Part shown: piece by piece, positions 34,965 to 44,020 of the stretch
Layout of the letters: each line of letters starts with the position of its first letter
Numbering within the stretch: position 1 is the first letter of the stretch
NCBI GenBank assembly: GCA_963790415.1
Contig: CAWBOK010000005.1
Span: forward strand, 120,814 to 184,813
From: JAJZQZ01 sp963790415
GTDB lineage: Bacteria > Actinomycetota > Thermoleophilia > RBG-16-64-13
Direction: 5' to 3'
DNA length: 64,000 nucleotides
Notes under the pieces: model-generated
Told to the model about the DNA's origin: nothing
Database searches by the model: none
What the model saw: only the letters and a program-made list of their open reading frames with translations
Translations under genes and position numbers: made by a program

Positions 34965-35063
34965 CTCCCCCTAGCGGGGGAGGAGCAGAAGCTGGGCCGG
35001 GGTGGCCCAGGCGCAGGCGCTGGTGTGAGCGGGCCCATCGATGGGGCCGCGGACCGTGAGCAT
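34965..35063 (-). promoter_or_regulatory. Leucine leader peptide and attenuator-like hairpin before leuCD
   Basis: A 30-codon reading frame from the ATG at 35063 ends in QLLLLPR then TAG (34973-34971). The 18-bp hairpin CTCCCCCTAGCGGGGGAG (34965-34982) spans the stop codon, which lies in the loop. The same end and hairpin occur before leuA. Four consecutive Leu codons point to ribosome-mediated control by leucyl-tRNA supply. 35064-35332 upstream shows no gene and probably holds the promoter. Confidence 0.8.
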
Positions 35064-35332
35064 GCCGATGTCTGCGTGCGTCTGCATCAGGGTGTAGATT
35101 CTAGACGCCGGGGGGCGGATGCGCAACCAGCGCCGCGCAAAGGAACTCGTCTGCTCCGCGTATCTGCTCCTCGGGATCTTCCCGGGCCATCTCCGGCCCG
35201 AACTCACAGTCTCCAGAGTTCAAAGATCCCTGGCTTCGGGCAGGTAGCGATCGCGGAAAACCGAACGGGTGACACCCGCGAGCGGAGGGCCGCGCACCGA
35301 CCACGCCGCCGGCGCTGCCCGCCAGATCCGGA

Positions 35333-35623
35333 TTACTTACTCTTCGATTTCTTGAACATATCAACAACGGCGATAAGTATTCCGACTCCCATAAGCGCGT
35401 ATCCTAGAAGTCTATCGTCTCCAAATACTATACCTGCCACCACAAAGGCAAAAGCAATACCGGCCAATGGAGTAAGTCTTTTCGTTTTGCTGTTTCTATT
35501 CACAACAAAAACGAGAATGGCAAGAACGGCCAGTACGACTATAGAGAATGCAATATATAGTGAAGAATCAATCACGAGAACCCCTTTCAACAGATCTATC
35601 AGCGTCCAGTTTAAATGGACCAA
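35333..35623 (-). CDS. Small low-GC membrane protein, unknown function
   Basis: 96 residues with three hydrophobic spans (about 21-41, 50-68 and 72-89) and a KKSKSK tail. The coding DNA is clearly AT-richer than all neighbours and uses codons such as AAA, ATA and AGT that are rare elsewhere in the window, which suggests recent acquisition. AGGGGTT-like bases precede the start region; the exact start (35623 or the later TTG/GTG) is uncertain. Confidence 0.6.
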   Translation of the reverse strand: MVHLNWTLIDLLKGVLVIDSSLYIAFSIVVLAVLAILVFVVNRNSKTKRLTPLAGIAFAFVVAGIVFGDDRLLGYALMGVGILIAVVDMFKKSKSK

Positions 35624-35725
35624 GGATTCAAAGCGATCATATCACCCGAGCGACAGGTTGAGCCATCCCTGACTCCGCCCCGCGACACGTGTACACTTTG
35701 CCGCGACACCAGAGGAGGTGCTCCC

Positions 35726-36463
35726 CTGAATGACGGCCCACATCCACCTGCCGCGGTGGCGAGCGCCGCGGCCGATGCCACGCCTCGGCGGACGTCTCGC
35801 CGCGTGATTCGTGTCCTTGTCCTGGCAGCGGGCGCCGGCCTTCTGGCCGTGATGATCCTCTTCGTCGGCAGCAACCTCTTCATCATGTGGCAGGGTGGCC
35901 GTCACCGGGTCGCCGGGCCGAGCGAGGCGCCCAACGCTGAGGTAGCCATCGTCCTGGGCGCGAAGGTGTGGCCCGGCGGCGCGCCCTCCAACATGCTGGA
36001 GGACCGGCTGTTGACCAGCATCGAGCTCTATCGCCAGGGAAAGGTCGGCAAGTTACTCCTCTCCGGCGACCACGGGCAGGTGGGCTACGACGAGGTGAAC
36101 GCCATGCGCACGTTCGTACTCGATCGAGGCGTGCCGTCGGAGGACGTTTTCATGGACCACGCCGGCTTCAGCACCTACGACACCATGTACCGGGCGCGCG
36201 ACGTGTTCCAGGTGCGTGAGGCTCTAGTCGTGACCCAGGGCTTCCACCTCGACAGGGCCGTGTACACCGCCCGCGCCCTGGGCGTGGACGCGACCGGCGT
36301 GCCCGCCGATCTGCGCCCGTATCAGAATGCCGGCCGCTTCGCCGCCCGCGACTGGCTGGCCCGCTGCAAAGCACTCCTGCAGTTGCACGTTCTGCGCTCG
36401 AGCCCGCGATTCCTTGGCCCACCTATCCCGATCAGCGGCGACGGGCGCGTGACGGCGGGGTAG
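35726..36463 (+). CDS. YdcF/SanA/ElyC-like DUF218 protein
   Basis: 245 residues if started at CTG 35726, chosen because AGAGGAGG lies 7 bases ahead; upstream in-frame starts lack a ribosome site. A membrane anchor (about 28-50) precedes the DUF218 domain: AIVLGAKVWPGGAPSNMLEDRL, LLLSGDHGQ, FSTYDTMYRA and VTQGFHLDRAVYTARALG. Members act in cell-envelope maintenance; biochemical role is unknown. Confidence 0.85.
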   Translation: MNDGPHPPAAVASAAADATPRRTSRRVIRVLVLAAGAGLLAVMILFVGSNLFIMWQGGRHRVAGPSEAPNAEVAIVLGAKVWPGGAPSNMLEDRLLTSIELYRQGKVGKLLLSGDHGQVGYDEVNAMRTFVLDRGVPSEDVFMDHAGFSTYDTMYRARDVFQVREALVVTQGFHLDRAVYTARALGVDATGVPADLRPYQNAGRFAARDWLARCKALLQLHVLRSSPRFLGPPIPISGDGRVTAG

Positions 36464-36522
36464 GCGCGGGGCCAGAATGGCGGCCGGCACGGTACCCTCG
36501 GCGGCGACGCCCTTCCCGTGGC

Positions 36523-37353
36523 CTACCCCCCAGCTGCCGACGCACCCCTGCCGGCAAAGCCGAAGCGGCCGCCGCGATAGGCCTGCGTGTACTGACGGCA
36601 GAAGGGGTCACGACCGAGCACCATCTCGGCGGCCACGTACTCCTGCATCATCTGCGCGTTCATGGGGTCCAGCAAGGCGGCGTCCAGACCGGCGGTCAAG
36701 GCCAGGGTCAAGAACACCCGGTTGATCAGCGCCCGCTCGGGCAGTCCGAACGACAGGTTGCTCAACGCCAGGCACAGCCGCACGTCGGGGAACTCGTCAC
36801 GGATCGCGCGCATCGTGTCCAAGGTCACCGCGCCGCTCGTGGCGAGACCGGCCAGGGGCAGCACCAACGGATCGACCAGCACGTGCTCGTCGGGCACGCC
36901 CGCGGCGCGCGTCTCCCGCACGAGCTTCCGCACCACGCCCATGCGTTGCTCGACGGTCTTGCCGATACCCGTCTCGTCGGCAGCCAGGGCGATGACCGAG
37001 CAGTCGTGTTGGGCGATCAAGGGCAGGATCGGGTCGAGGCGTTCCGCCTCGCCGCTGATGGAGTTCACCAGCGGGGTGCGCCGCACCACGCGGAGCGCCG
37101 CCATCAGGGCCTCCGGGTTGGCGCTGTCAAGGCACAAAGGCACGTCGACCGCCGCCTGCACGCTCTCGACCAGCCACACGAGATCCTCGGGCTCTTTGGA
37201 TCTCTGCACGCCGGCCGCGTTCACGTCCAGATAGGCGGCCCCGGCCTCGACCTGTCGGCGGGCGAGGTCCTGCACCCGGCTGACGTCGCGCGAGGCGATC
37301 GCCTCGGCCACCTCGGCACGGGTGGCGTTGAGTTTCTCTCCGATGACCTCCAA
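36523..37353 (-). CDS. Methyltetrahydrofolate:corrinoid methyltransferase (AcsE/MtvB-like pterin-binding enzyme)
   Basis: 276 residues from a TTG at 37353, after GAGGAG. The family start EVIGEKLNATR, AGAAYLDVNAA, PLCLDSANPEAL, NSISGEAERLD and LALSNLSFGLPERALINRVFL are pterin-binding-barrel signatures. The enzyme moves a methyl group from CH3-H4folate to a corrinoid protein, as in the Wood-Ljungdahl pathway or in demethylation systems. No corrinoid protein or acs genes are adjacent, so the partner is unknown. Confidence 0.85.
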   Translation of the reverse strand: MEVIGEKLNATRAEVAEAIASRDVSRVQDLARRQVEAGAAYLDVNAAGVQRSKEPEDLVWLVESVQAAVDVPLCLDSANPEALMAALRVVRRTPLVNSISGEAERLDPILPLIAQHDCSVIALAADETGIGKTVEQRMGVVRKLVRETRAAGVPDEHVLVDPLVLPLAGLATSGAVTLDTMRAIRDEFPDVRLCLALSNLSFGLPERALINRVFLTLALTAGLDAALLDPMNAQMMQEYVAAEMVLGRDPFCRQYTQAYRGGRFGFAGRGASAAGG

Positions 37354-37397
37354 CAGGCACGTCTCCTCGGGTCGGTCGTCGCGGCCGAGGCGCACGC

Positions 37398-38621
37398 CTA
37401 CCAGCCGACGGTCACCTCGATACCGTTGGCGATATGCTGCAGAGCCGCCCCGTAGCCGATCCCCGGCACGGCCCACCTCCCGCTGAGATCGATCACGGTC
37501 CTCACGTTCCCCCGGTGCGGCAACCCGTTTATGACGAAGTGGCGGGGGTCACCCGGCACTGTCGGATCGAGCGAGGAACGGCAGTAGGGATCGTCCAGAT
37601 GGTCGGGGTAGATGTACCAGGCCAGGTGCGCGTATTGGGCGATCACCCCGAGCTCGGCGGTGGCGAAAGAGTTCCCCGGCACGCCCCCCGTGGCCCCGAT
37701 ACCGGCCATGTTGTTCTGGTCCGGCTTCACATCGCCGCCGTAGTCGCCATAGCCTGTCTCGTGGATCATCTGCGCCCACGCCATGTCGGCGCGGATGCCG
37801 AAACGCCGTCCGTAGACGACGTAGAGCTTCGCCAGATCCGCCAGCGGGACGGTGAACTTGCCGTCAGGCTGGCCTTGATCGTGGAAGTAGTCCACCAGGT
37901 CGCTCGACTGACCGAGGAACAGCCCGTTCAACCCCTGGGGATCGGTGCCCATCAGGTTGTAGAGCAGAGCGGCCACCTCGCCGCGGGTGGCCTTCTTCCA
38001 GGGCGAGAGCGACGAAGTGGGGAAGTAGCGCAGCAGACCGTTGTACTGGGCCAGCCTCGCTGCCGGCGCATGCGAGGCGTTGAAATCGCCCCAGACAGAC
38101 CGATAGCCCGCCGGCGGCGGTTTCAACGTCCTACCCGACGCCCGCGTCATCATGGTGACCGCCTGCGCCAGGCTGATCTCGGCCGCGGGCGAGAAGAGAC
38201 CGGGGGTGGTGGACGTGGGCTTCTTGGTGCCCGTGGTGATGCCCTCGCGGGCGACGGCGGCTATGTAGTTGTCGGGGAAGAGGCTCTCGGGACCCGTCCG
38301 CGCGACGTCACCGAACGCCGACACGTCGGCCTCGCTCACCGGGATGCGCATGGCCAGCACCACCATCTTGGCGAACTGCTGCCGCGAGACGGACGCGTCG
38401 GGACGGAACCGGCCGTCGGCGAACCCACCGACCACGCCGAGCTGCCCCAGCACTTCGATCTGCAGATGGTACGGATATGTGGACGAGACATCGGGGAAGC
38501 CCGCGGCGGCGGCGGCCGAAGGGCCGAGAAGCGCGAGCCCCAGCAACATGATGGCGGCAACCGCCACCCAGAGTCCGCGGGTTCCGTTGCCGATGGACTT
38601 CGCTGTCGCAGGGAGAGACAT
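37398..38621 (-). CDS. Secreted SLH-domain protein with glucosaminidase domain
   Basis: 407 residues from the ATG at 38621. A signal peptide (about 17-40, ending AAAAAG) is followed by two or three SLH-like repeats (FPDVSSTYPYHLQIEVLGQLGVVGGF is shortened here; GFADGRFRPDASVSRQQFAK) and a C-terminal glucosaminidase domain (WAQMIHETGYGDYGGDV, NNMAGIGATGG). It should bind the wall and cut peptidoglycan glycan strands during wall turnover. Confidence 0.85.
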   Translation of the reverse strand: MSLPATAKSIGNGTRGLWVAVAAIMLLGLALLGPSAAAAAGFPDVSSTYPYHLQIEVLGQLGVVGGFADGRFRPDASVSRQQFAKMVVLAMRIPVSEADVSAFGDVARTGPESLFPDNYIAAVAREGITTGTKKPTSTTPGLFSPAAEISLAQAVTMMTRASGRTLKPPPAGYRSVWGDFNASHAPAARLAQYNGLLRYFPTSSLSPWKKATRGEVAALLYNLMGTDPQGLNGLFLGQSSDLVDYFHDQGQPDGKFTVPLADLAKLYVVYGRRFGIRADMAWAQMIHETGYGDYGGDVKPDQNNMAGIGATGGVPGNSFATAELGVIAQYAHLAWYIYPDHLDDPYCRSSLDPTVPGDPRHFVINGLPHRGNVRTVIDLSGRWAVPGIGYGAALQHIANGIEVTVGW

Positions 38622-38708
38622 GGCGGGCAGGATACCAGTCCGCGCCCGAGACGTCCGGGACGGCGCGTATACTTCGATCCCACCCGGACCCTCACAAGGC
38701 AGGCCGCG

Positions 38709-39453
38709 ATCGGGACAACCGCCCACATACGAGCCATCACGTTCGACTTCTGGAACACCCTCTACGCCGAGCCGCTCGACGGGTCGGCGGAGGCCTCCCG
38801 CGCAGAACGAATGGCGGCCATCCGCGACGCACTTGCTGCCTGTAGCCTGGCTCCCACCGACGAGGAACTGCACGCAGCGTGGCGCTCCGGCTTCGCGGCC
38901 TACCTCGAGGCGTGGCAGGCGGGCAGGCATTTCGGTGCCTTCGAACAGGTGGGCCACGTGGTGGGACGTTTCGGCGTCGCCCCGACCGATGACACCATCG
39001 CGGGCGATCGCGCGACGTATCGAGGAATCGGGCGCCAACGCGCACCTGCAACTCCAACCGGGGGCGGCCGAGGTCATTCCGGCCCTGGCCGAAGCGGGCG
39101 TCAAGCTGGGTCTTATCTCCGACACCGGCCTGACGCCGGGGCGGTTCTTGGTGGGGTTCCTGGAGCGGGACGGCCTGCTGCCCTACTTCTCGTCTCTCAC
39201 GTTCTCCGACGAGACCGGATTCCCCAAGCCCGATCCACGCATGTTCCACCGCACGCTCGCGCCGCTGGGAGTCGCTCCCGCGGAGGCCGCCCACGTGGGC
39301 GACACGCCCCGCACCGACATCGCGGGCGCCCAAGCAGTGGGCATGCGCGCCATCCGTTTCGCCGCGGCCCACGACACCGACGAGCCGCCGGCGGCCGACT
39401 ACGTCATCTACGACCACCGCGATCTGCTGAGTCTCGCTGGGCTGAAGCGGTAG
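38709..39453 (+). pseudogene. HAD-superfamily hydrolase, frameshifted
   Basis: The first frame has ITFDFWNTLYAEP (motif I, D-x-W) and a cap domain to TDDTIAGD. The second frame continues with IEESGANAHLQLQPGA, LGLISDTGLTPG (motif II), FPKPDPRMF (motif III) and HVGDTPRTDIAGA (motif IV). The shift is at GCGGGCG near 39000: removing one G restores a single protein of about 240 residues. No standard start codon is seen before motif I, so the 5' end is uncertain. Confidence 0.7.
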
Positions 39454-39494
39454 GCTCGTTTCGGACTGACGCTTCGCGCGCCGGGGCGCTCAAC

Positions 39495-39526
39495 GGCCAA
39501 GGCTCCGATCTTCGACAGCCGTCCTA
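39495..39526. repeat. Copy of the intergenic inverted-repeat family (one end)
   Basis: GGCCAAGGCTCCGATCTTCG then ACAGCCGTCCTA matches the right end of the 159-bp element at 46294-46452, with a few substitutions. A weak left-end match lies at about 39453-39475. Confidence 0.5.
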
Positions 39527-40792
39527 CACCGCCGGCGCAGGCCCGCGTGGCTGGTAGCCCTCCGGCACGAAGATGACCAGCAGCACGGCGGCGATGACCC
39601 CGGCCGCCGCCCCCACCCAGAAGGGGGCCGCCGGGGACACGTGGTCCCAGAGCAACCCGGCCACGATGCTGGCCGGCAGCGCGGCGAGTCCCACCACGCC
39701 GTGATAGGCGCCGAAGGCCGTCGCCCGCCGGTCGGACGGCGACATCTGCGCCAGCAGCGCCCGGCCGTTGCCGTCGGCCACCGCCATGTAGAGGCCGTAG
39801 ACCAGGAACCCGCACCACGCGCCCGCCGCCGACCCGACCATCGCCATCACCGCATACGCCGCCGAGAACAGCAGGTAGCCCACCACCGCCACGTGTCGCC
39901 TCCCAATGCGGTCGGCCAGCAGACCCGCCGGTATCGAAAGCCCCGAGTAGACCAGGTTGTACACCAGGTACATGATGGGGATGAGTGCGGCGACCACCCC
40001 CAGATCCTGGGCCCGCAGGATCAGAAAGACGTCGGAGGAGTTGCCCACCGAGAACAACCCCACGATCAGCACGTAGTTGAGTAGCGGCCCACGCAAGGTC
40101 TTTGCGCGCCGCAGGGCCGTGTGAAGGAGACGCGTGAGCCCATTCGAGGCCCCCTGCGGGCCGACCTCGGCCGGTCGGGAGTCGACACTGCGCACCCTCC
40201 GCGGCGGGCGCCTCTCCCGGATGAAGAGGGCGATGACGAGCACGGCGATCACCCCGGGAATGACGCTCAGCCAGAAGACCGTGCGATAGGCCCCCGGCTT
40301 CGCCGTCAGCACGAGGAACGCAATGCCGGGCCCCAGCACCGCCCCGAACTGGTCCATCGCCCGGTGGAACCCGAAGTTGCGGCTCAGGTCGGCGGACGTG
40401 GAGGCATCGGCGATGATGGCGTCGCGGGGAGCGGTGCGTACCCCCTTGCCGAACCGGTCCACGAACCGGACGACCAGCACCATTCCCCAGGTCGCCGCCA
40501 GCGCCAGCCCGACGCGGCTGATCGCTGAGATACCGTATCCGGCCTCCATCAACGCCTTCCGGCGACCCAGCCGATCCGAGAGCCAGCCGGAGAACAGCTT
40601 CACCATGCTGGCGGTGGTCTCGGCGACCCCCTCGATCAACCCGATCACCGACTTGTTCACCCCGAGCACCGAAGACAGGAAAAGCGGCACGAGGGGGTAT
40701 ACCATCTCCGAGCTCACGTCCATGAAGAACGACACCAGCCCGGTGAAGAAGACGTTCCATTCCAGCCCCAGGACGCTCCGGCGAGGCGTCAC
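39524..40792 (-). CDS. Major facilitator superfamily transporter
   Basis: 422 residues, 12 probable spans. GWLSDRLGRRKALM is motif A between spans 2 and 3 and GLLADRIGRRHVAV is its copy in the second half. LVSFFMDVSSEMVYPLVPLFL at the start resembles the YfkF/MdtH-like subgroup. The substrate is unknown. Stands alone between two repeat copies. Confidence 0.85.
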   Translation of the reverse strand: MTPRRSVLGLEWNVFFTGLVSFFMDVSSEMVYPLVPLFLSSVLGVNKSVIGLIEGVAETTASMVKLFSGWLSDRLGRRKALMEAGYGISAISRVGLALAATWGMVLVVRFVDRFGKGVRTAPRDAIIADASTSADLSRNFGFHRAMDQFGAVLGPGIAFLVLTAKPGAYRTVFWLSVIPGVIAVLVIALFIRERRPPRRVRSVDSRPAEVGPQGASNGLTRLLHTALRRAKTLRGPLLNYVLIVGLFSVGNSSDVFLILRAQDLGVVAALIPIMYLVYNLVYSGLSIPAGLLADRIGRRHVAVVGYLLFSAAYAVMAMVGSAAGAWCGFLVYGLYMAVADGNGRALLAQMSPSDRRATAFGAYHGVVGLAALPASIVAGLLWDHVSPAAPFWVGAAAGVIAAVLLVIFVPEGYQPRGPAPAV

Positions 40793-40809
40793 TCTTCAAC
40801 AGCCTGCTA
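40787..40809. repeat. Short terminal copy of the intergenic repeat
   Basis: The reverse complement GGCTGTTGAAGAGTGACGCC matches the left end of the 46294-46452 element at 18 of 20 positions. It overlaps the MFS start and MscS stop regions. Confidence 0.5.
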
Positions 40810-41679
40810 AGGAGTGAGACGAATGACCGGAGGCGCGGGGACCGGTGCCGGGGCGGGGGGCGCGGCCGGGGGCGGCGCCGGGGCGCTCATCGACACGCCC
40901 GCTTCGGTCAACCGTCGCACCACCCGCTCCCGCAGGGCAACGGTGAGATCGACCGCATGGGGACTATCGATCGCCCAACTCACCAAGCGCAGGGTCATGC
41001 CTTCATTGTCGACCGCCACCACGTCCACCGATGGTGTGGGGTCGTCGAGAGAGTCCGGATGCGCGCGGGCCTCCTCGATGGCCATGGAGCGCACCCAGTC
41101 GAGATCGGCGTCCTGGCTCAAGCCGAAGGTCACGATCGCCGGTGAGCGTGGGTCCCTGACCGAGTAGTTGCGGATCACCCGGCTCGACAGCAGTTGGTTG
41201 GGAATCATCACGTGGCGGTTGTCCCAGGTCCGGATGGTGGTGTAGAGGAGGCCGATCTCCTCCACCGACCCCTGCTCTTGTTCGACCTCCACCCGATCGC
41301 CCAGCCGCAGCGGCTGCGCGAATGCGATGAGGATGCCCGACACCAGATTGGCCGCGGTCGTCTGAGAAGCGAAGCCGATAGCGATGCCCAGCACCCCCGC
41401 CGAGGCGAACATGGCCACCGCCACCTTCTGGAACGCAGCCACGTTGACCACGTATAGGGCCACGCCCAATCCCACGAAATAGATGGCCGCGGTACCCAGG
41501 CGCGCGATCATCTTGAACCGGGTCACCGCGCCAGGGTCGGCCTCGGCCAAATGCCGGGAGCGCAGAAAACGCTGGATGGCCCGGCGAAAGAGCTTCGCCA
41601 CCACCCAGGTGGCCACGAGGACCAAGAGGACGGCCCCGAGTTGCATCGCGAGAGCACTCTTGTCGCCGGGGATATCCAC
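40807..41679 (-). CDS. Small-conductance mechanosensitive channel, MscS family
   Basis: 290 residues. Three spans: about 9-24, 55-75 and the pore helix region 85-115 (ASAGVLGIAIGFASQTTAANLVSG with its small-residue packing). The beta domain follows (LRLGDRVEVEQEQGSVEEIGLL, VMIPNQLLSSRVIRNYS). An Ala/Pro-rich tail of about 30 residues ends the protein. It relieves turgor on hypo-osmotic shock. Confidence 0.9.
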   Translation of the reverse strand: MDIPGDKSALAMQLGAVLLVLVATWVVAKLFRRAIQRFLRSRHLAEADPGAVTRFKMIARLGTAAIYFVGLGVALYVVNVAAFQKVAVAMFASAGVLGIAIGFASQTTAANLVSGILIAFAQPLRLGDRVEVEQEQGSVEEIGLLYTTIRTWDNRHVMIPNQLLSSRVIRNYSVRDPRSPAIVTFGLSQDADLDWVRSMAIEEARAHPDSLDDPTPSVDVVAVDNEGMTLRLVSWAIDSPHAVDLTVALRERVVRRLTEAGVSMSAPAPPPAAPPAPAPVPAPPVIRLTP

Positions 41680-41693
41680 CGGCCCACTATACC

Positions 41694-41718
41694 AGCGGGC
41701 CGGGCCTTACGGCCCGCT
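41694..41718 (-). terminator. Hairpin between mscL and the mscS-type gene
   Basis: AGCGGGCCG and CGGCCCGCT form a 9-bp stem with a 7-nt loop, 60 bp after the mscL stop on the same strand. No clear T run. Confidence 0.5.
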
Positions 41719-41777
41719 ACTCGGACGCGCCCGTCATGCAGGCGCGCCCGTCACACGAACGTGCCCGTCGCGGCCAC

Positions 41778-42233
41778 CTAATGCGACGCCACCTCAGAAG
41801 TGCACGCGGGGCAACGGGTGGCCCTCACCGGGATCGCCGAGAAGCAGTACGGGCAATCCTGAGTGTCCGGGTCGACCGCCTTCTCCCTGCGGAGACGACT
41901 GACCACCCGCACGATCAGGAAGAGGACGAAGCCCACGATGATGAACGTGATGATGCTGCTGATGAACAGCCCGTAGTTGATGGTCACCGCGCCGGCCTTC
42001 TGCGCGGCATCGAGCGAGGCATAGGGCGCCGCCGTCACTCCTTCTTTCAGCACCACGTAGAGGTTGTTGAAATCCACTCCGCCCAGCAGCAGGCCGATCG
42101 GCGGCATGATGATGTCTTTGACCAACGAATTCACCACGGCGGCGAAGGCCACACCTATGACGAATCCCACCGCGAGATCGATCATGCTGCCCCGCATGAT
42201 GAACTCCTTGAAATCCTTGATCATCTCCGACAC
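41778..42233 (-). CDS. mscL: Large-conductance mechanosensitive channel with C-terminal zinc ribbon
   Basis: 151 residues. The start MIKDFKEFIMRGSMIDLAVG, FVIGVAFAAVVNSLVKDIIMPPIG (shortened) and the second span near 84-107 are MscL. Instead of the usual C-terminal helix bundle alone, the tail carries CPYC...CPAC (about 128-144), a rubredoxin-like zinc ribbon. It opens at high membrane tension. A phytoene-desaturase-like gene ends 6 bp upstream. Confidence 0.92.
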   Translation of the reverse strand: MSEMIKDFKEFIMRGSMIDLAVGFVIGVAFAAVVNSLVKDIIMPPIGLLLGGVDFNNLYVVLKEGVTAAPYASLDAAQKAGAVTINYGLFISSIITFIIVGFVLFLIVRVVSRLRREKAVDPDTQDCPYCFSAIPVRATRCPACTSEVASH

Positions 42234-42239
42234 CTCCTG

Positions 42240-43760
42240 CTAGTCGACCCGTTCCAACGACGATCGCACGAACGACCGCCCATCCCACCTGCAGAGGAGC
42301 TCCACCGCGTGCCTGCCCGAGTAGAGGGCCGGCGGAACGCCCCCACCGGGCATGACCCACTGCCCGGCCATGAAGAAACCGTCCAGACCCGGCAGTGTCC
42401 GATCCACGGCCGCCGTGATGGTCTCCGGCGTGGGCAGGAAACCTTCATAGGCCCCGTGGTGGTTGAGCGTGTAGCGCCACGTCGTATAGGGGGTGGCCAC
42501 GTCGGTCATCTCCACCTGGTCGCCTATCCCAGGGTAGTGCCGCTCTAGGCGGCCCACGACCTCGGCGGCCAGCCGCTCCTTCTCCGCTCTGTACGCGGGC
42601 GGATCCGACCGAAGCAGGTTCCAATGATCCCAGTCACTCTCGAACTCCACCTGCAGCAGCGTCTTCCCGGCCGGCGCGGATCCAGGAGCGTAGTTGAAGC
42701 ACCGAACCATCATCCCCTGCACCGTCCGGCCCCCCACCTCGAGAGGATTCTGCAAACGGATCATCGAGAACACCGGCTCGCCCGAGAACTCCCGCGCCAC
42801 ACCCAGGTTCACCATGACCAGCGGCGGGAAGGTCCGCCAGTGCTCGTACCGGTCGGCCGTCCGCTTGTCGAGGAATCGGCCCCGCAGCAACGTGAAGATC
42901 GTGCTCCGGCCGTCGGCCGCCGAGATCACCGAGTCGGCGCGATGCACCGTGCCGTCGGCCAGGCGTATCCCGACTGCCCGACCGTGGTCGACCAGGATCT
43001 CCTCAACCGTCGAGCGATAACTGATCGTGCCGCCCAGGCCCAGATAGCGCCGTTCGATACCGCCCACGAACGCCCGAGTGCCGCCCCGCAGCAGACCGAG
43101 TTGCCCGTCCACCAACAGTCCGAAGATCGCGGCGACGAACCAGACCGGCACCTCGGGCATGAACAAGTGCTCGATGACCCACCGCACCCAGGGATCCTTG
43201 AACCCCCTGGCATAGTCGGATACAGGGTGCGCCCACTGCCCGGTGAAATAGCGCCCCGCTCGACGCGCACCCCACATCTGCTTCACCCGGTCCGTGCCGG
43301 ACGTGAGTTCGGGCGGCTTGTCGAGGCCCATGGCGGCCATATCGAGACCCTGGAGCGCGCCCGCGGCATCCATGAGTTTCCGCAGAGCAGAACGGTCGGC
43401 GGGCGAGATGGCTGCCATGTCCGCGACGAACCGTGCCAGGTCACGGGTGGCGGTGACCGAGTGGCCCCCTTGTTCGTCCATGGCCCGTCCGTAGGCATCG
43501 AGCGGGATGATGTCGGCCGGCGACTGAATGGCGCCCAGCTCTCGGTAGAGCTCGTAGAGGCTTTGACCGGTCCTACAACCCATGAGGAAATGGATGCCAC
43601 CGTCGATCTGGTAGCCGTGACGTTCCCAACTCGCGGCTACGCCGCCCGCACGGCTATGGTGCTCGAAGATGTGGGTCTGGTACCCGTTCCCTTGCCCGAA
43701 GCAACCGGCCGAGAGTCCGGCCAGGCCGGCCCCTATGATGACCAGCGATTGTTTCTCCAC
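42240..43760 (-). CDS. Phytoene-desaturase-like FAD-dependent oxidoreductase
   Basis: 506 residues. The FAD-binding GAGLAGLSAGCFGQGNGYQTHIFEH is shown in part: GxGxxG at 11-16 and acidic strand end near 34. ASWERHGYQIDGGIHFLMG and the C-terminal PGLDGFFMAGQWVMPGGGVPPALYSGR complete the CrtI/CrtN-like (amine-oxidase) family. No crtB or other carotenoid gene is nearby, so a carotenoid role is only possible. Probably co-transcribed with mscL. Confidence 0.82.
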   Translation of the reverse strand: MEKQSLVIIGAGLAGLSAGCFGQGNGYQTHIFEHHSRAGGVAASWERHGYQIDGGIHFLMGCRTGQSLYELYRELGAIQSPADIIPLDAYGRAMDEQGGHSVTATRDLARFVADMAAISPADRSALRKLMDAAGALQGLDMAAMGLDKPPELTSGTDRVKQMWGARRAGRYFTGQWAHPVSDYARGFKDPWVRWVIEHLFMPEVPVWFVAAIFGLLVDGQLGLLRGGTRAFVGGIERRYLGLGGTISYRSTVEEILVDHGRAVGIRLADGTVHRADSVISAADGRSTIFTLLRGRFLDKRTADRYEHWRTFPPLVMVNLGVAREFSGEPVFSMIRLQNPLEVGGRTVQGMMVRCFNYAPGSAPAGKTLLQVEFESDWDHWNLLRSDPPAYRAEKERLAAEVVGRLERHYPGIGDQVEMTDVATPYTTWRYTLNHHGAYEGFLPTPETITAAVDRTLPGLDGFFMAGQWVMPGGGVPPALYSGRHAVELLCRWDGRSFVRSSLERVD

Positions 43761-44020
43761 CAGTACTCACCTCTCCCGTTCGCGGCCGGACCCCCAACCG
43801 CGTATTGACCCGTGCTTCGGCTGGATCCCTTGCGGGAGTTCTCTGCCCTGAAAGGGGCGGAAACATGCCTGGGCAGGTATGGATTCTCCTGAGAAGTGAG
43901 CGTGGCCGCGAAGTCCGCGACGGTCCTGCACTTGAGGGGGCCCTCCAGCCTGGCCGCCGCGACAGACCTGGGGTGAAGGGCAACGGTCACCTTGGGCCTC
44001 GCGGAGGCGATCATTCCCCA

